Origin: an uncultured bacterium
GTDB taxonomy: Bacteria > Cloacimonadota > Cloacimonadia > Cloacimonadales > Cloacimonadaceae
Direction of reading: 5' to 3'
DNA length: 11,346 nt
Assembly: GCA_938009275.1 (NCBI GenBank)
Contig: CALLHY010000027.1
Coordinates: 1 to 11,346, forward strand
Shown: piece after piece, positions 1-7,079 of the stretch
How positions within the stretch are numbered: position 1 is the first letter of the stretch
Layout: every line of letters starts with the position of its first letter
Position numbers and translations under genes: made by a program
Notes under the pieces: model-generated
Told to the model about the DNA's origin: nothing
The model's input: only the letters and a program-made list of their open reading frames with translations
Database searches by the model: none

Positions 1-446
1 TAAGTGCATTCCACTGTACCGGATAATAGCCCCAAAACCCTCTGCATATCCTCGGGATTGATCAATGAGGCATCGATGATCCCCATCTTGGCTTCTGACA
101 GGATCTGGGGCAGGCTGTCTCCCGCTTGGGGACTGACTATCCCCATCGGATTAAAGTGCTTCAAATCCATGTAGCGCAAAGCGGTCAGGCGGTTGAACCA
201 GGTGTAGGCGACGCGCTCCGCTAGAGGCTTCAGCTTGTCGATTTCAGAAGGCAGTGATTCACTACCGGTCACTTTTTTTACTTCTAAAAGAAGACCGTTA
301 TAAAGTGGTTTTGTCTTTTCATAAGTGGCTGCATCACTATCCGGAGCCAGCACCTCGCTAAGCTTGGTATTTACCTGATCGATCAGGTAACGGCGAGCTT
401 CCTGGGCAAAGCGTTTGAGGCGAGTATTGGTTTGTTTGTCGATCAT
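1..446 (-). CDS. pglX: BREX adenine-specific DNA methyltransferase PglX (N-terminal part, cut by window edge)
   Basis: PglX is the N6-adenine methyltransferase of type 1 BREX. It marks host DNA at a non-palindromic site and is also needed for phage exclusion. Only the first 148 residues lie here. My translation begins MIDKQTNTRLKRFAQEARR and contains VAYTWFNRLTALRYMD (about residues 80-95), a stretch typical of the PglX N-terminal region. The methyltransferase motifs (FxGxG, NPPY) would lie beyond the left edge. The ATG at 444-446 overlaps the brxC stop codon as ATGA, so translation is probably coupled. An AGGA lies about 7 bases upstream of the start. The frame stays open to the edge. Identification rests on this N-terminal stretch plus its place directly after brxC. 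Confidence 0.92.
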   Translation of the reverse strand, partial: MIDKQTNTRLKRFAQEARRYLIDQVNTKLSEVLAPDSDAATYEKTKPLYNGLLLEVKKVTGSESLPSEIDKLKPLAERVAYTWFNRLTALRYMDLKHFNPMGIVSPQAGDSLPQILSEAKMGIIDASLINPEDMQRVLGLLSGTVECT

Positions 447-1696
447 ACCTTAATCCTATTGCCCTTTCCCAGCTCAGAGAGGAAGGCTTGTTTGAGAGAC
501 TGGAGATATTCATCCAGATCAGCATCGGACTCTATGATCTCCTTGCTAAAGCGGGGCTTCAAGTTTTTAGCACTTATGATCTTGGATCTGGGTTTATCCC
601 CACCAACAGGAGCGTGAACAGCTTCAATCTCATTCAGCAGGTCCAGATAGATATGATCTATAAACTGCACTTTATGGGAGGCGATCATGGGGATCATGGT
701 TTCTTGCGATATTAAGGAAGTAACCTTCTGATATGCTGTTTCGATCTTATCAAGCATATCCTGTTTTCCTACAGCTTTTACTTTTAGTGATTCATAATGC
801 GGTTTGATCTCTGCCAGAGCTTTGTCTTTTTCGGATTTCAGTGTGTGCTTGAGCTGGTCTTCCAGGAGTCCAAGTTTGGCCTTGGCTTCTTTGAGCTTGC
901 CGCCAATATACACCTTCTCGTCTGCCAATAGCTCTTGAAGGGCTGTCACTGCCTCCTGATCCAGGCTGCTAAGGTTTGGTTTATTATCTCTGAAAAACTC
1001 AAAGATACTTTTATAGATATCTGCCTGAGGGCTTTCCATGAAGCGTTTCAGGGGATCAACCAGATCATGCTTTTGTGTTGTGAGCGCTGCAGCCTGTCCG
1101 TTGAACTCACTAAAGAACCATGATATAGGTTTTGCAGAAATGTCACGATATTGCTTTATCACTTTTTCCAAAACCTTCAGAAAATGATATACATCCTTTT
1201 GTAGCAGGTAGCCACTCAGTATGTCCGCTTCTGTTTTCAAAGCTTCTTTCAGCTCTTTGATCAGATCTTTGGCGTCTTTGCTCGTAGCTGGATGTCCTAT
1301 CAGTTCTTCCGCAGTTTTCTTGAACTGCTGGAAGTCTGTCTGAGAAATCTGCGCATGGGGTTGGATGATAAGTGAGGCATGCTTTTCCTTTTGCCTCAGT
1401 TCCCTCGCCAATTCAGCTTTTTCCAGCACCCTGCCTTGAGAGAACACCTCTGCCTTATTCATTGAGATCAATTTGGCAAGGATGTAGTGGCAGGCTGGTT
1501 CGCTCCAGCCATAAGGATTATGGGAATATTTCTGGATCAAGTTGGAGAGACTGAGCTTCTGAGCGCTGCCTTGGGCAAGGTTTATTGAGCCCAGCATATC
1601 GCGCTCTGCCTCACTAAGCTCCACCAAATCATCAAGGCTTGCCTGGGGACTCAGGATCACTGTCGAGAAATCACTGTCCTTCACAGCCTTGATCAT
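443..1696 (-). CDS. brxC: BrxC C-terminal fragment (417 aa from its first ATG)
   Basis: This is the remainder of BrxC, rich in helical, charged segments (about residues 100-330) typical of the BrxC C-terminal half. The open frame reaches upstream of the ATG at 1694-1696 to position 1795, adding about 33 residues (including TTKSSDAASRI and SYPNLAMIK) that read as normal BrxC sequence. The ATG is therefore an internal methionine, not a true gene start, and no convincing ribosome binding site precedes it. The stop TGA (443-445) overlaps the pglX ATG. If translation halts at the upstream TGA, coupled translation of pglX would also be reduced unless it uses its own AGGA site. Confidence 0.88.
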   Translation of the reverse strand: MIKAVKDSDFSTVILSPQASLDDLVELSEAERDMLGSINLAQGSAQKLSLSNLIQKYSHNPYGWSEPACHYILAKLISMNKAEVFSQGRVLEKAELARELRQKEKHASLIIQPHAQISQTDFQQFKKTAEELIGHPATSKDAKDLIKELKEALKTEADILSGYLLQKDVYHFLKVLEKVIKQYRDISAKPISWFFSEFNGQAAALTTQKHDLVDPLKRFMESPQADIYKSIFEFFRDNKPNLSSLDQEAVTALQELLADEKVYIGGKLKEAKAKLGLLEDQLKHTLKSEKDKALAEIKPHYESLKVKAVGKQDMLDKIETAYQKVTSLISQETMIPMIASHKVQFIDHIYLDLLNEIEAVHAPVGGDKPRSKIISAKNLKPRFSKEIIESDADLDEYLQSLKQAFLSELGKGNRIKV

Positions 1697-1757
1697 GGCC
1701 AGATTGGGGTAGCTTCTGGAAATCAGGGCTTGGGCAGCTTCCCCAATTCTGCTTGCG

Positions 1758-1803
1758 GCATCTGAGCTCTTGGTAGTAAAGAGATCACCAAGAGCTCAGA
1801 TGC
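1758..1803. repeat. Perfect 17-bp inverted repeat with 12-base loop at the brxC frameshift
   Basis: The left arm GCATCTGAGCTCTTGGT (1758-1774) is the exact reverse complement of the right arm ACCAAGAGCTCAGATGC (1787-1803). They are separated by AGTAAAGAGATC. The pairing stops cleanly at both sides. Both arms lie within brxC coding sequence, and the right arm holds the frameshift position. There is no U-tract, so it is not an intrinsic terminator in either direction. Confidence 0.95.
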
Positions 1804-3905
1804 AATTTGGAACTGCCAATCAGCTCAGCAAAGCGTTTCTTGATAGCCGTCATGCGGGAACCGTTCTGCTGTTGCTTGGCAGCCACCACCAATCTGGTGC
1901 TGTCGCTGATCGAGGTCATGGCTTGCTGAGTGCAGTATCTATCGGTTTTCTTGTAGAGCGCCAGATCCTCCCAAAAACGGTTATCCGCGGGCAGGATGAT
2001 CAGGAGTTCTGCCTTGCCCATCGAGTTTGATCTGATCTGCATTTCGTTGTCATAATACTGGTAATTTGGGGTGATGAGTTGGATGGTGAGTTCCTGAGTT
2101 TTGCCAAAGGCTCGGTCGTCCACTTTTCTGCTATAGGCAAAATCCTGTCCGCTATCGTCATGGCGGATCTTGGTTTTCAAGAAGTCGTTGTAGCCGAACA
2201 TCAGCTTATCGAGCTCGTCCGCGATGGCGGAATCATCTATTTGAGTGTTCTTGATCTGCTGTTCTATGGTTTTTTCGTCACTGGTGAGGTAGGAATACTC
2301 CTCTCCGTTGCGCTCAATGTAAGTCTCATGCTCCAGCAGATCCAGAGCTTGTTTGATCTTCTCATTCAAACTTTCAGGATCTGTCTGCAGGTCTTCCAGC
2401 AGCAAGATGCGGATATTTCGGATGGTGCCCTTGAAGTCTTTTACGTATTTGAGGATAAACAGGATTTTGAGGATACGCAGGGCAAAGGTATCAGTTATTG
2501 AGGCCTCCGCAGTTTGTAGAGTGTGTAGCAGATGAGGCTTTACCATGGGCTTCAAACCTTCATACATCAGATCAAAACCGGCAATGCCTCCAACCTCTCG
2601 AGTTGCAGATTGAATCAGGACAAACTGGAATATGGAGAGAAGGCTACGAGCACCAACCGAAGTATATTTACCCGGGAAGGCGTCATGCTCCGAGAGTGAG
2701 ATAAAGGCAGATTGCAGTAGAAACGACTGATAGGGGATAAAAGGATAGGAGCCGATAAAATCGTCAGAATCACGAAATGTTCTGTAGGTTCTGGCACCAT
2801 CAGTGAAGTGAAACAATGTCCGCATACTGTTTTCATGCTTGTGATAAAGCTTCAGAAGCTCTGCAACATGTTCTTTCTTCTTCAGTAAGAGCCTCTTTTG
2901 TATTACCTCCTCCACATTGGCACCTCCTAGATTCAACTTGATCGGGAATCTGGCAGTGATCCTTCCATATTCTGTGCTCTGTGATTGTTTGAGCTGCCCC
3001 ACCACCGTCTCAAGATCGGATTGGGAAGTAACTATAATCCAGGCTCTACCTTTACATACCGAATAGAAGCTTTCAGAGATGGTCTGTAGGTTCAACATGA
3101 GTTTGGTATTATCTGCTATGAACTGCCCGATTTCATCTACGCAAAAGATCAAGCGATAGTCATTGCCCTTAGTAGCTATGTATTCAGCAACATCATTAGT
3201 AAAGTCCTCTATGGATACCTTGTAATTCTTGGAGTAGTTGCTTAAGATGGAGTTGATACTGCTTTCCGAAGCCTGTTTAATACTGGCATAAGCTTTGGAC
3301 ACATTATGATCTTCCATCTCTGCCATTGCCCTGCCTATCTTCCAGTCCTTGCCGGAGACTCTTTTATACTCATTCTTGAACTCTTCCAGCAGGCCTTGCC
3401 GATCCAGATCTCTCTCAAACTTGGCGATATAAGCGTGCTTGCCATAATAACCACAGGCTTCATTAAAGACTTTTACGAATACGCTCAAGATGGCGTCTGT
3501 CTCTTTGGGAGAGCTGGTATCCGCTTTTTGGTCGATATTGAAGAGAATGCTTTGGGCAGGAATAGTTTTCACCTTGCCAATATTAGCCTTAAGAATCTGG
3601 TCATCATCACACTTGTGCATCATCACGTCTGCAATATGGAAGTCATCATGATGCCAACCTTCAAGTAGCAACGAGATCATCTTGAGCAAGTGAGATTTAC
3701 CTGTACCAAAGAAACCGGAAATCCACACTCCTGGCAGACTGTCGTTATTGATGTATGATTCCAGAAGTTTATCCAGTTGTGATTTAATCTCGTGGGTCAG
3801 TACATACTCATCGATCTCAGTTTGAATATTACGATCGTCATCTGCCATGATGACTCCGGCGATCTTACGTTCGATATCTTTTTGGAATAGTTCCTTAATC
3901 TGCAC
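1785..3905 (-). CDS. brxC: BrxC N-terminal fragment with P-loop ATPase domain (706 aa)
   Basis: BrxC is the large ATPase of BREX, thought to act on DNA with the other Brx proteins. This part carries the ATPase core. A Walker A motif GFFGTGKS lies at residues 64-71, and a Walker B-like LIFCVDEIGQFI has its Asp-Glu at about 257-258. The opening (MQIKELFQKDIERKI, then VLTHEI) is typical of the family. The start is a GTG at 3903-3905 with a strong AGGAGG 4 bases upstream, 14 bases after the brxB stop. The last genuine residues are about ...SSKLHL. The final SSW and the TGA at 1785-1787 result from the frameshift. The fragment might still be translated, but it lacks the C-terminal 40 percent of the protein. 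Confidence 0.92.
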   Translation of the reverse strand: MQIKELFQKDIERKIAGVIMADDDRNIQTEIDEYVLTHEIKSQLDKLLESYINNDSLPGVWISGFFGTGKSHLLKMISLLLEGWHHDDFHIADVMMHKCDDDQILKANIGKVKTIPAQSILFNIDQKADTSSPKETDAILSVFVKVFNEACGYYGKHAYIAKFERDLDRQGLLEEFKNEYKRVSGKDWKIGRAMAEMEDHNVSKAYASIKQASESSINSILSNYSKNYKVSIEDFTNDVAEYIATKGNDYRLIFCVDEIGQFIADNTKLMLNLQTISESFYSVCKGRAWIIVTSQSDLETVVGQLKQSQSTEYGRITARFPIKLNLGGANVEEVIQKRLLLKKKEHVAELLKLYHKHENSMRTLFHFTDGARTYRTFRDSDDFIGSYPFIPYQSFLLQSAFISLSEHDAFPGKYTSVGARSLLSIFQFVLIQSATREVGGIAGFDLMYEGLKPMVKPHLLHTLQTAEASITDTFALRILKILFILKYVKDFKGTIRNIRILLLEDLQTDPESLNEKIKQALDLLEHETYIERNGEEYSYLTSDEKTIEQQIKNTQIDDSAIADELDKLMFGYNDFLKTKIRHDDSGQDFAYSRKVDDRAFGKTQELTIQLITPNYQYYDNEMQIRSNSMGKAELLIILPADNRFWEDLALYKKTDRYCTQQAMTSISDSTRLVVAAKQQQNGSRMTAIKKRFAELIGSSKLHLSSW

Positions 3906-3919
3906 AATCCCTCCTGTGT

Positions 3920-4528
3920 TTATGGCTCGCAGTGATATATGTTAAAGGCTCTGTAGTATCTATCGTCGAGGATGCCAAACAAGGTTAGGTTGGAACCCTT
4001 CACGTTGTCGGTTTCATACTTACCTGGAAAGAAAAGGACCAGTGGCTTCTCTGTGTATTTGCTATCCAGGGTTGAAAGTATCTTATGGGAGCGAATATAG
4101 GGATAGACTTCGCCCACTCCGGTTATAAAAATCACATCCGGTGATGCTTCCGTAATCTTGGCTATCATTAAATCACACAAGAAATCCTTCTCATCGGTCA
4201 AACCAGAGATGGACTTGAAGAATACCCCTCTTGGCGTATTGACTTCATCCTTGATGTGCCTATTCAGTTCGCCAATTGAGTCCAAATGTTCGATAATAAG
4301 GCTATAGAGATTGATGTTCAATACTTTGATTTGCTTCAGTTCCAAGGCGCCGATAAGCTGTTTTATGATCTGATACATGGACTTCGTTTCTTCCACCCGG
4401 AAAGGGCAGATATAGTATGGAATGTCGCTACTGGGGCCGGTCATATCCAGAAACTTTCTGCTGCTCATAAGTGCCAGTAGGTGCTCAAAGCGGACGTGGG
4501 GCTCGTGATGTTCGTTGATGATAGCCAT
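3920..4528 (-). CDS. brxB: BREX protein BrxB (DUF1788 family)
   Basis: BrxB is a core component of type 1 BREX, of about 200 residues and with no established enzymatic role. This copy has 202 residues, full family length. The C-terminal half shows the recognisable pattern of a nucleotide-binding-like fold without a P-loop: VIFITGVGEVYPYIRSHKI (about residues 130-148), followed by PLVLFFPGKYE (about 160-170). The ATG at 4526-4528 starts only 2 bases after the brxA stop (4531-4533), with no strong Shine-Dalgarno sequence, so it is probably translated by coupling from brxA. The next gene, brxC, follows after 14 bases. No frameshift or missing segment is visible. Confidence 0.92.
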   Translation of the reverse strand: MAIINEHHEPHVRFEHLLALMSSRKFLDMTGPSSDIPYYICPFRVEETKSMYQIIKQLIGALELKQIKVLNINLYSLIIEHLDSIGELNRHIKDEVNTPRGVFFKSISGLTDEKDFLCDLMIAKITEASPDVIFITGVGEVYPYIRSHKILSTLDSKYTEKPLVLFFPGKYETDNVKGSNLTLFGILDDRYYRAFNIYHCEP

Positions 4529-4530
4529 GA

Positions 4531-5124
4531 TTAGTATCCCATTACTACTGAAGGAAAGATAGCAGGTGAAAGAATTCCTTCCTTGATGACAAGCTCCCGC
4601 ACTCTGGGACTCACGATTAACAGACGCAGTTTCATCTCCGTATCTGTAATTCCAGAGCTAACCAGCATTCTAAATAGATTGGTCTGAAGCTTTTTTCTGC
4701 TGCCTTCAGCAATTCCTGCCAGTTTTTCATGTAGTTCTGCCTTGGTATTGTAGTAAAGATTGAAGTCAGCGATTGTGATCTCAAACTCATGCCGCTTCAC
4801 TTTCTCAGCCAGAACCTCCAAGGCAAACTCCCTCACAAAATCGTATTTCATGCTGATAGCATACCAGATAATCTGACACTGCTCGTCTCTGGTTCCTGAG
4901 GCTAAAATCTCCATGGCTTCAAGTGAAAGCAGTTTGACCCTCGTACATGCTTCAGAATAGATCCTCTTTTGCGCCGCCAGCGTCCTTATCTGCAAAAGGT
5001 TGTCCTTGAATACAGCATCTTTGACCAAGTTCCAGTCTCGATGCTCCAAATACAGCTGAGCCAGCAGTACAGAATCGCGATAGAGCAGCGCTGCGGCTGT
5101 GATCCCGAAAGTGTAGCCTTTCAC
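4531..5124 (-). CDS. brxA: BREX protein BrxA (DUF1819 family), GTG start
   Basis: BrxA is the small first protein of BREX operons, known in the family as a DNA-binding helical protein. I place the start at the GTG at 5122-5124, giving 197 residues beginning (M)KGYTFGITAAALLYRDSV. This matches the usual family opening (Tyr-Ser/Thr-Phe, Ile-Thr, ALLY, then a LYLE/DW segment). The GTG overlaps the stop of the preceding HTH gene as GTGA, which supports coupling. An ATG further upstream (5194-5196) would add 24 residues encoded out of frame within the HTH gene. Those residues do not look like BrxA, so I reject that start. The stop is TAA at 4531-4533, 2 bases before brxB. Confidence 0.88.
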   Translation of the reverse strand: MKGYTFGITAAALLYRDSVLLAQLYLEHRDWNLVKDAVFKDNLLQIRTLAAQKRIYSEACTRVKLLSLEAMEILASGTRDEQCQIIWYAISMKYDFVREFALEVLAEKVKRHEFEITIADFNLYYNTKAELHEKLAGIAEGSRKKLQTNLFRMLVSSGITDTEMKLRLLIVSPRVRELVIKEGILSPAIFPSVVMGY

Positions 5125-5312
5125 TTCTTGGGATTGCCGATAGTCTTGGCTTGTTTTTTTACCCACAGGTCCACATCCTCCTTTTTGAACTTCCACAGCC
5201 TACCGATCTTATGAGCCGGAAGATCCCTCTCGCTTAGCCATTTATACACAGTATCCTTGGTGACCCCAAGATAGACACCAATCTCCTCGACGGATAGCCA
5301 TCGGTCTTCCAT
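5121..5312 (-). CDS. Excisionase/MerR-type HTH DNA-binding protein heading the BREX operon (63 aa)
   Basis: This is a small DNA-binding protein of the HTH_17/excisionase class. It opens MEDRWLSVEEIGVYLGVTKD and continues with VYKWLSERDLPAHKIGR and a WKFKKEDVDLWV wing-like end (residues 4-54), essentially a single domain. The ATG at 5310-5312 is chosen because an AAGGAG lies 7 bases upstream. The ATG at 5334-5336 has no such site. Its stop overlaps the brxA GTG, so the two are one transcription unit. It probably regulates the operon, possibly from the TTTATACT repeats just upstream, but that is inference. Many BREX loci instead use a larger BrxR regulator with WYL-type domains. Excisionase activity is also possible, but no recombinase gene is nearby. 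Confidence 0.85.
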   Translation of the reverse strand: MEDRWLSVEEIGVYLGVTKDTVYKWLSERDLPAHKIGRLWKFKKEDVDLWVKKQAKTIGNPKK

Positions 5313-5362
5313 AATTGAGCTCCTTTCCAGATGCAATCACACCTGGAGACCCCATCAGAATC

Positions 5363-5432
5363 AGTATAAAATGGGATCATATTGGAATAAAACCAGTATA
5401 AAGAGCATGATTATTCTGTCAATGAGTATAAA
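5363..5432. repeat. Three direct copies of AGTATAAA (minus: TTTATACT) around the BREX promoter
   Basis: Copies lie at 5363-5370, 5395-5402 and 5425-5432, spaced 32 and 30 bases, close to three helical turns. The middle copy overlaps the -10 box. They could be operators bound on one face of the DNA by the adjacent HTH protein, or alternative -10 boxes. The sequence cannot decide between these. Confidence 0.6.
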
Positions 5433-5445
5433 TTCTATCATCCCA
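5372..5445. repeat. Inverted TGGGATSATA words flanking the BREX promoter
   Basis: TGGGATCATA (5372-5381) and TATCATCCCA (5436-5445) are inverted copies matching at 9 of 10 bases. They bracket the promoter at 5395-5422 almost symmetrically. This could be a two-site operator allowing looping or blocking. The match is short enough that chance remains possible. Confidence 0.4.
5395..5422 (-). promoter_or_regulatory. Near-consensus sigma70-type promoter for the HTH-brxABC-pglX operon
   Basis: On the minus strand TTGACA (5422-5417) is followed by a 16-base spacer and TATACT (5400-5395). The -35 box is a perfect consensus and the -10 differs at one base. Transcription would start near 5388, leaving about 75 bases of leader before the HTH gene. 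It is the best promoter seen in the window. Confidence 0.75.
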
Positions 5446-5624
5446 GATAATCAAAAAAATGGCTAATACTAGAGACAGAATGATCGATCCATTACAATCA
5501 AAAACACTGCTTAGAAGGCAGCATTACATATCGAGATAAAAATACAACTTGACGTTTTCAAAGGCTAATCAATGATGCATTTGAAAGCGTATCTCTCATA
5601 ATAACATAAATATGAGGAACAACA

Positions 5625-6701
5625 ATGAATAAAAAAAAGCACAAATCAAAGCAGCACAGATCAACTGATTCTCAGAATCCCATAGTTCCAATCATTGATA
5701 GAAAAGTTGTAGATTCATTTTTGGATAACATGATAGATGGCAAGGAGTATCAAAGTACAATTGATTGTAAGCCTCAGCAGCTAGATTTTGCTGTTGAGAT
5801 AAGAAAATCACTCAAAGAAATCAATGCTTGTAGGGATAAGTATGTAATATGCTATCTTTCTAATATGATAAACCAAGGCATTACTGCCAACAACGGTGTG
5901 GATATATCCGACGATTTACCATTTTCAGAGATGATAAATTCAATTCCACAGAGTGAGAAATCAGTTGATTTTATTCTTGTTACTCCTGGGGGATCTGCGG
6001 AGCAAGTCAGTAAATTTGTAGATTTACTGAGAGCTCGGTTTGACGAAGTAAACTTTATTATTCCACATATGGCAATGAGTGCAGGCACGATTATGATTAT
6101 GTCGGGCGATGAAATTATTATGAGTAAGAACTCATATTTCGGTCCAATTGATCCTCAGGTTCCTAACAGCAAAGGACGTTATGTTCCAGCACAAGCTTTA
6201 TTGTCAGTTTTGGAGGACATTCGTGATCGAGGAAACTGTGCATTGAGTAAGGGAGAGAACCCAAACTGGGCAGACGTGTTTGTTTTGCAACAAATTGATC
6301 ACTATGATTTAGGCAACGTTATCAATGCTAGTGGTTACTCAATAGGACTCGTTAAAGATTATCTTGCCAATTGGAAGTTTCGTAATTGGGAGAAAAATGG
6401 GGTTCCGGTATCAAAAGATCATAAAGAAGAACGAGCCGAACAAATAGCAAAAAAACTTTGTGACCATCTCGAGTGGAAAACACATGGCAGAGGCATCAAC
6501 AGAACTGTAGCCGAAGATCAGTTACGATTGAGGATCACTCATACAGAGAATATACCTGGTCTTGACCGAGCACTAAGGCGATTTTGGGCTTTGATCTATA
6601 GGTTTTTTGAAGATTTCCCAGTATACAAGGTTTTTATATCTGAAGATTATGCAATTTTCCGCCATCAAATGCTTTTGAAGATTAATGAGGAACACAAATG
6701 A
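5625..6701 (+). CDS. SDH/ClpP-class (SppA-like) cytoplasmic serine protease, 358 aa
   Basis: This is a predicted serine protease of the crotonase/ClpP fold, closest in pattern to the SDH (serine dehydrogenase) proteinase family. DFILVTPGGSAEQV (about 115-128) gives a beta strand and the Gly-Gly oxyanion loop. HMAMSAGTIMIMSGDEI (about 148-164) holds the probable nucleophile Ser152 in the Ser-Ala-Gly pattern. YFGPIDPQ (about 171-178) is the conserved loop that follows. No signal peptide or membrane segment is visible, and the N-terminus is lysine-rich and probably disordered. The C-terminal third (His226, His275, His281, His306 and other residues) is less familiar. The ATG has TGAGGA upstream. 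The gene is visibly more AT-rich than its neighbours, suggesting separate acquisition. Its substrate is unknown; a role in defence is inferred only from position. Confidence 0.8.
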   Translation: MNKKKHKSKQHRSTDSQNPIVPIIDRKVVDSFLDNMIDGKEYQSTIDCKPQQLDFAVEIRKSLKEINACRDKYVICYLSNMINQGITANNGVDISDDLPFSEMINSIPQSEKSVDFILVTPGGSAEQVSKFVDLLRARFDEVNFIIPHMAMSAGTIMIMSGDEIIMSKNSYFGPIDPQVPNSKGRYVPAQALLSVLEDIRDRGNCALSKGENPNWADVFVLQQIDHYDLGNVINASGYSIGLVKDYLANWKFRNWEKNGVPVSKDHKEERAEQIAKKLCDHLEWKTHGRGINRTVAEDQLRLRITHTENIPGLDRALRRFWALIYRFFEDFPVYKVFISEDYAIFRHQMLLKINEEHK

Positions 6702-6913
6702 AGAACGCCAAGTATTTAAAACAATTAGGTTTTACCGATGACTTATTAAACAAGATCGAGGAAATTGGCTTAAAAATCCCTTTTATTAAACCGATTCAAG
6801 TTACGGATGAAGTTAAGCCCTCAAGTCTTGATAGTAGTACGATTGTAGCTGGCGACACCCAATGTGCTTTTTCAAAATCATCTATGGTCAAGATTAAATT
6901 ATCTGATAGTTAA
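6698..6913 (+). CDS. Small protein of unknown function coupled to the protease (71 aa)
   Basis: I do not recognise this protein. It begins MKNAKYLKQLGFTDDLLNKI, a basic amphipathic helix region (about residues 1-27), followed by a Pro- and Ser/Thr-rich, low-structure tail ending KIKLSDS. No membrane segment or metal site is evident. Its ATG overlaps the protease stop as ATGA, and a GAGG lies 7 bases upstream, so it is almost certainly translated with the protease. It could be an adaptor, an inhibitor or a substrate of the protease. It might also be the surviving start of a longer gene, since the transposon end may lie only about 100 bases downstream. Confidence 0.7.
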   Translation: MKNAKYLKQLGFTDDLLNKIEEIGLKIPFIKPIQVTDEVKPSSLDSSTIVAGDTQCAFSKSSMVKIKLSDS

Positions 6914-7014
6914 CATAGCAATAACCAATGCCTACCAGCTGAAATTATCAATTTATAGGAGCAAATCTATTTAATGTGTACTCAGGATTTATTTCCTATA
7001 CTATCCCACTATGT

Positions 7015-7038
7015 TGTCCAAAGTCATCCGACTTGGAC
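7015..7038. repeat. Imperfect palindrome TGTCCAAAGTC...GACTTGGAC, candidate left transposon end
   Basis: GTCCAAAGTC and GACTTGGAC form an inverted pair with one bulged base. The GTCCAA core matches the repeats at the right end of the Mu-like element, and it lies in non-coding DNA 42 bases past the stop of the element's last gene. An element end beginning TGTCCAA would fit the usual 5'-TG...CA-3' rule. No matching target-site duplication was found. Confidence 0.35.
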
Positions 7039-7079
7039 GAATCGAGTTGCTATTCATAAAAAAGAAAAGAAATCTGGTG

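Larger units (their letters stand above)
443..3905 (-). pseudogene. brxC: brxC as a whole: BREX P-loop ATPase interrupted by a single frameshift
   Basis: The two reading frames at 3905-1785 and 1795-443 are the two halves of one BrxC. Frame 0 stops at a TGA (1785-1787). The next frame is closed by a TGA at 1796-1798 and open from 1795 to 443. Removing one base between about 1785 and 1798 joins them into roughly 1153 residues, the usual size of BrxC/PglY. The joined sequence around the junction would read LHLALGDLFTTKSSDAASRI, which resembles an uninterrupted family member. The break lies inside an arm of a perfect 17-bp inverted repeat. Whether it is a true mutation, a sequencing error or a recoding site cannot be settled from the sequence alone. 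Confidence 0.85.
5313..5624. other. Divergent intergenic region between BREX and the protease module
   Basis: This is a 312-base AT-rich spacer with no credible coding sequence. Its left half holds the BREX promoter and the repeats listed separately. Its right half must hold the promoter for the plus-strand protease gene, but I see no good one. TTGACG at 5549-5554 is a fair -35 without a convincing -10 at the right distance, and CATAAT at 5597-5602 is a fair -10 without a -35. A ribosome binding site TGAGGA (5613-5618) precedes the protease ATG. Confidence 0.6.

Noticed and set aside
1785..1803. Programmed +1 frameshift or UGA recoding to make full-length BrxC
   Set aside because: The codons before the stop (TCT TGG TGA) are not a recognised +1 slip site and no internal Shine-Dalgarno stimulator like that of prfB is seen. 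It is kept only as a minor alternative.
1758..1803. Intrinsic terminator
   Set aside because: The hairpin is strong but lacks a U-tract on either strand and lies inside a coding region.
1770..3668. Plus-strand open frames of 86, 140, 68 and 120 residues opposite brxC
   Set aside because: They are antisense to a clear BrxC coding frame, have no matching family features and no convincing ribosome binding sites.
5125..5196. Longer BrxA start with 24 extra residues
   Set aside because: The extension overlaps the HTH gene out of frame and does not resemble BrxA. The GTGA overlap start gives a family-like N-terminus.
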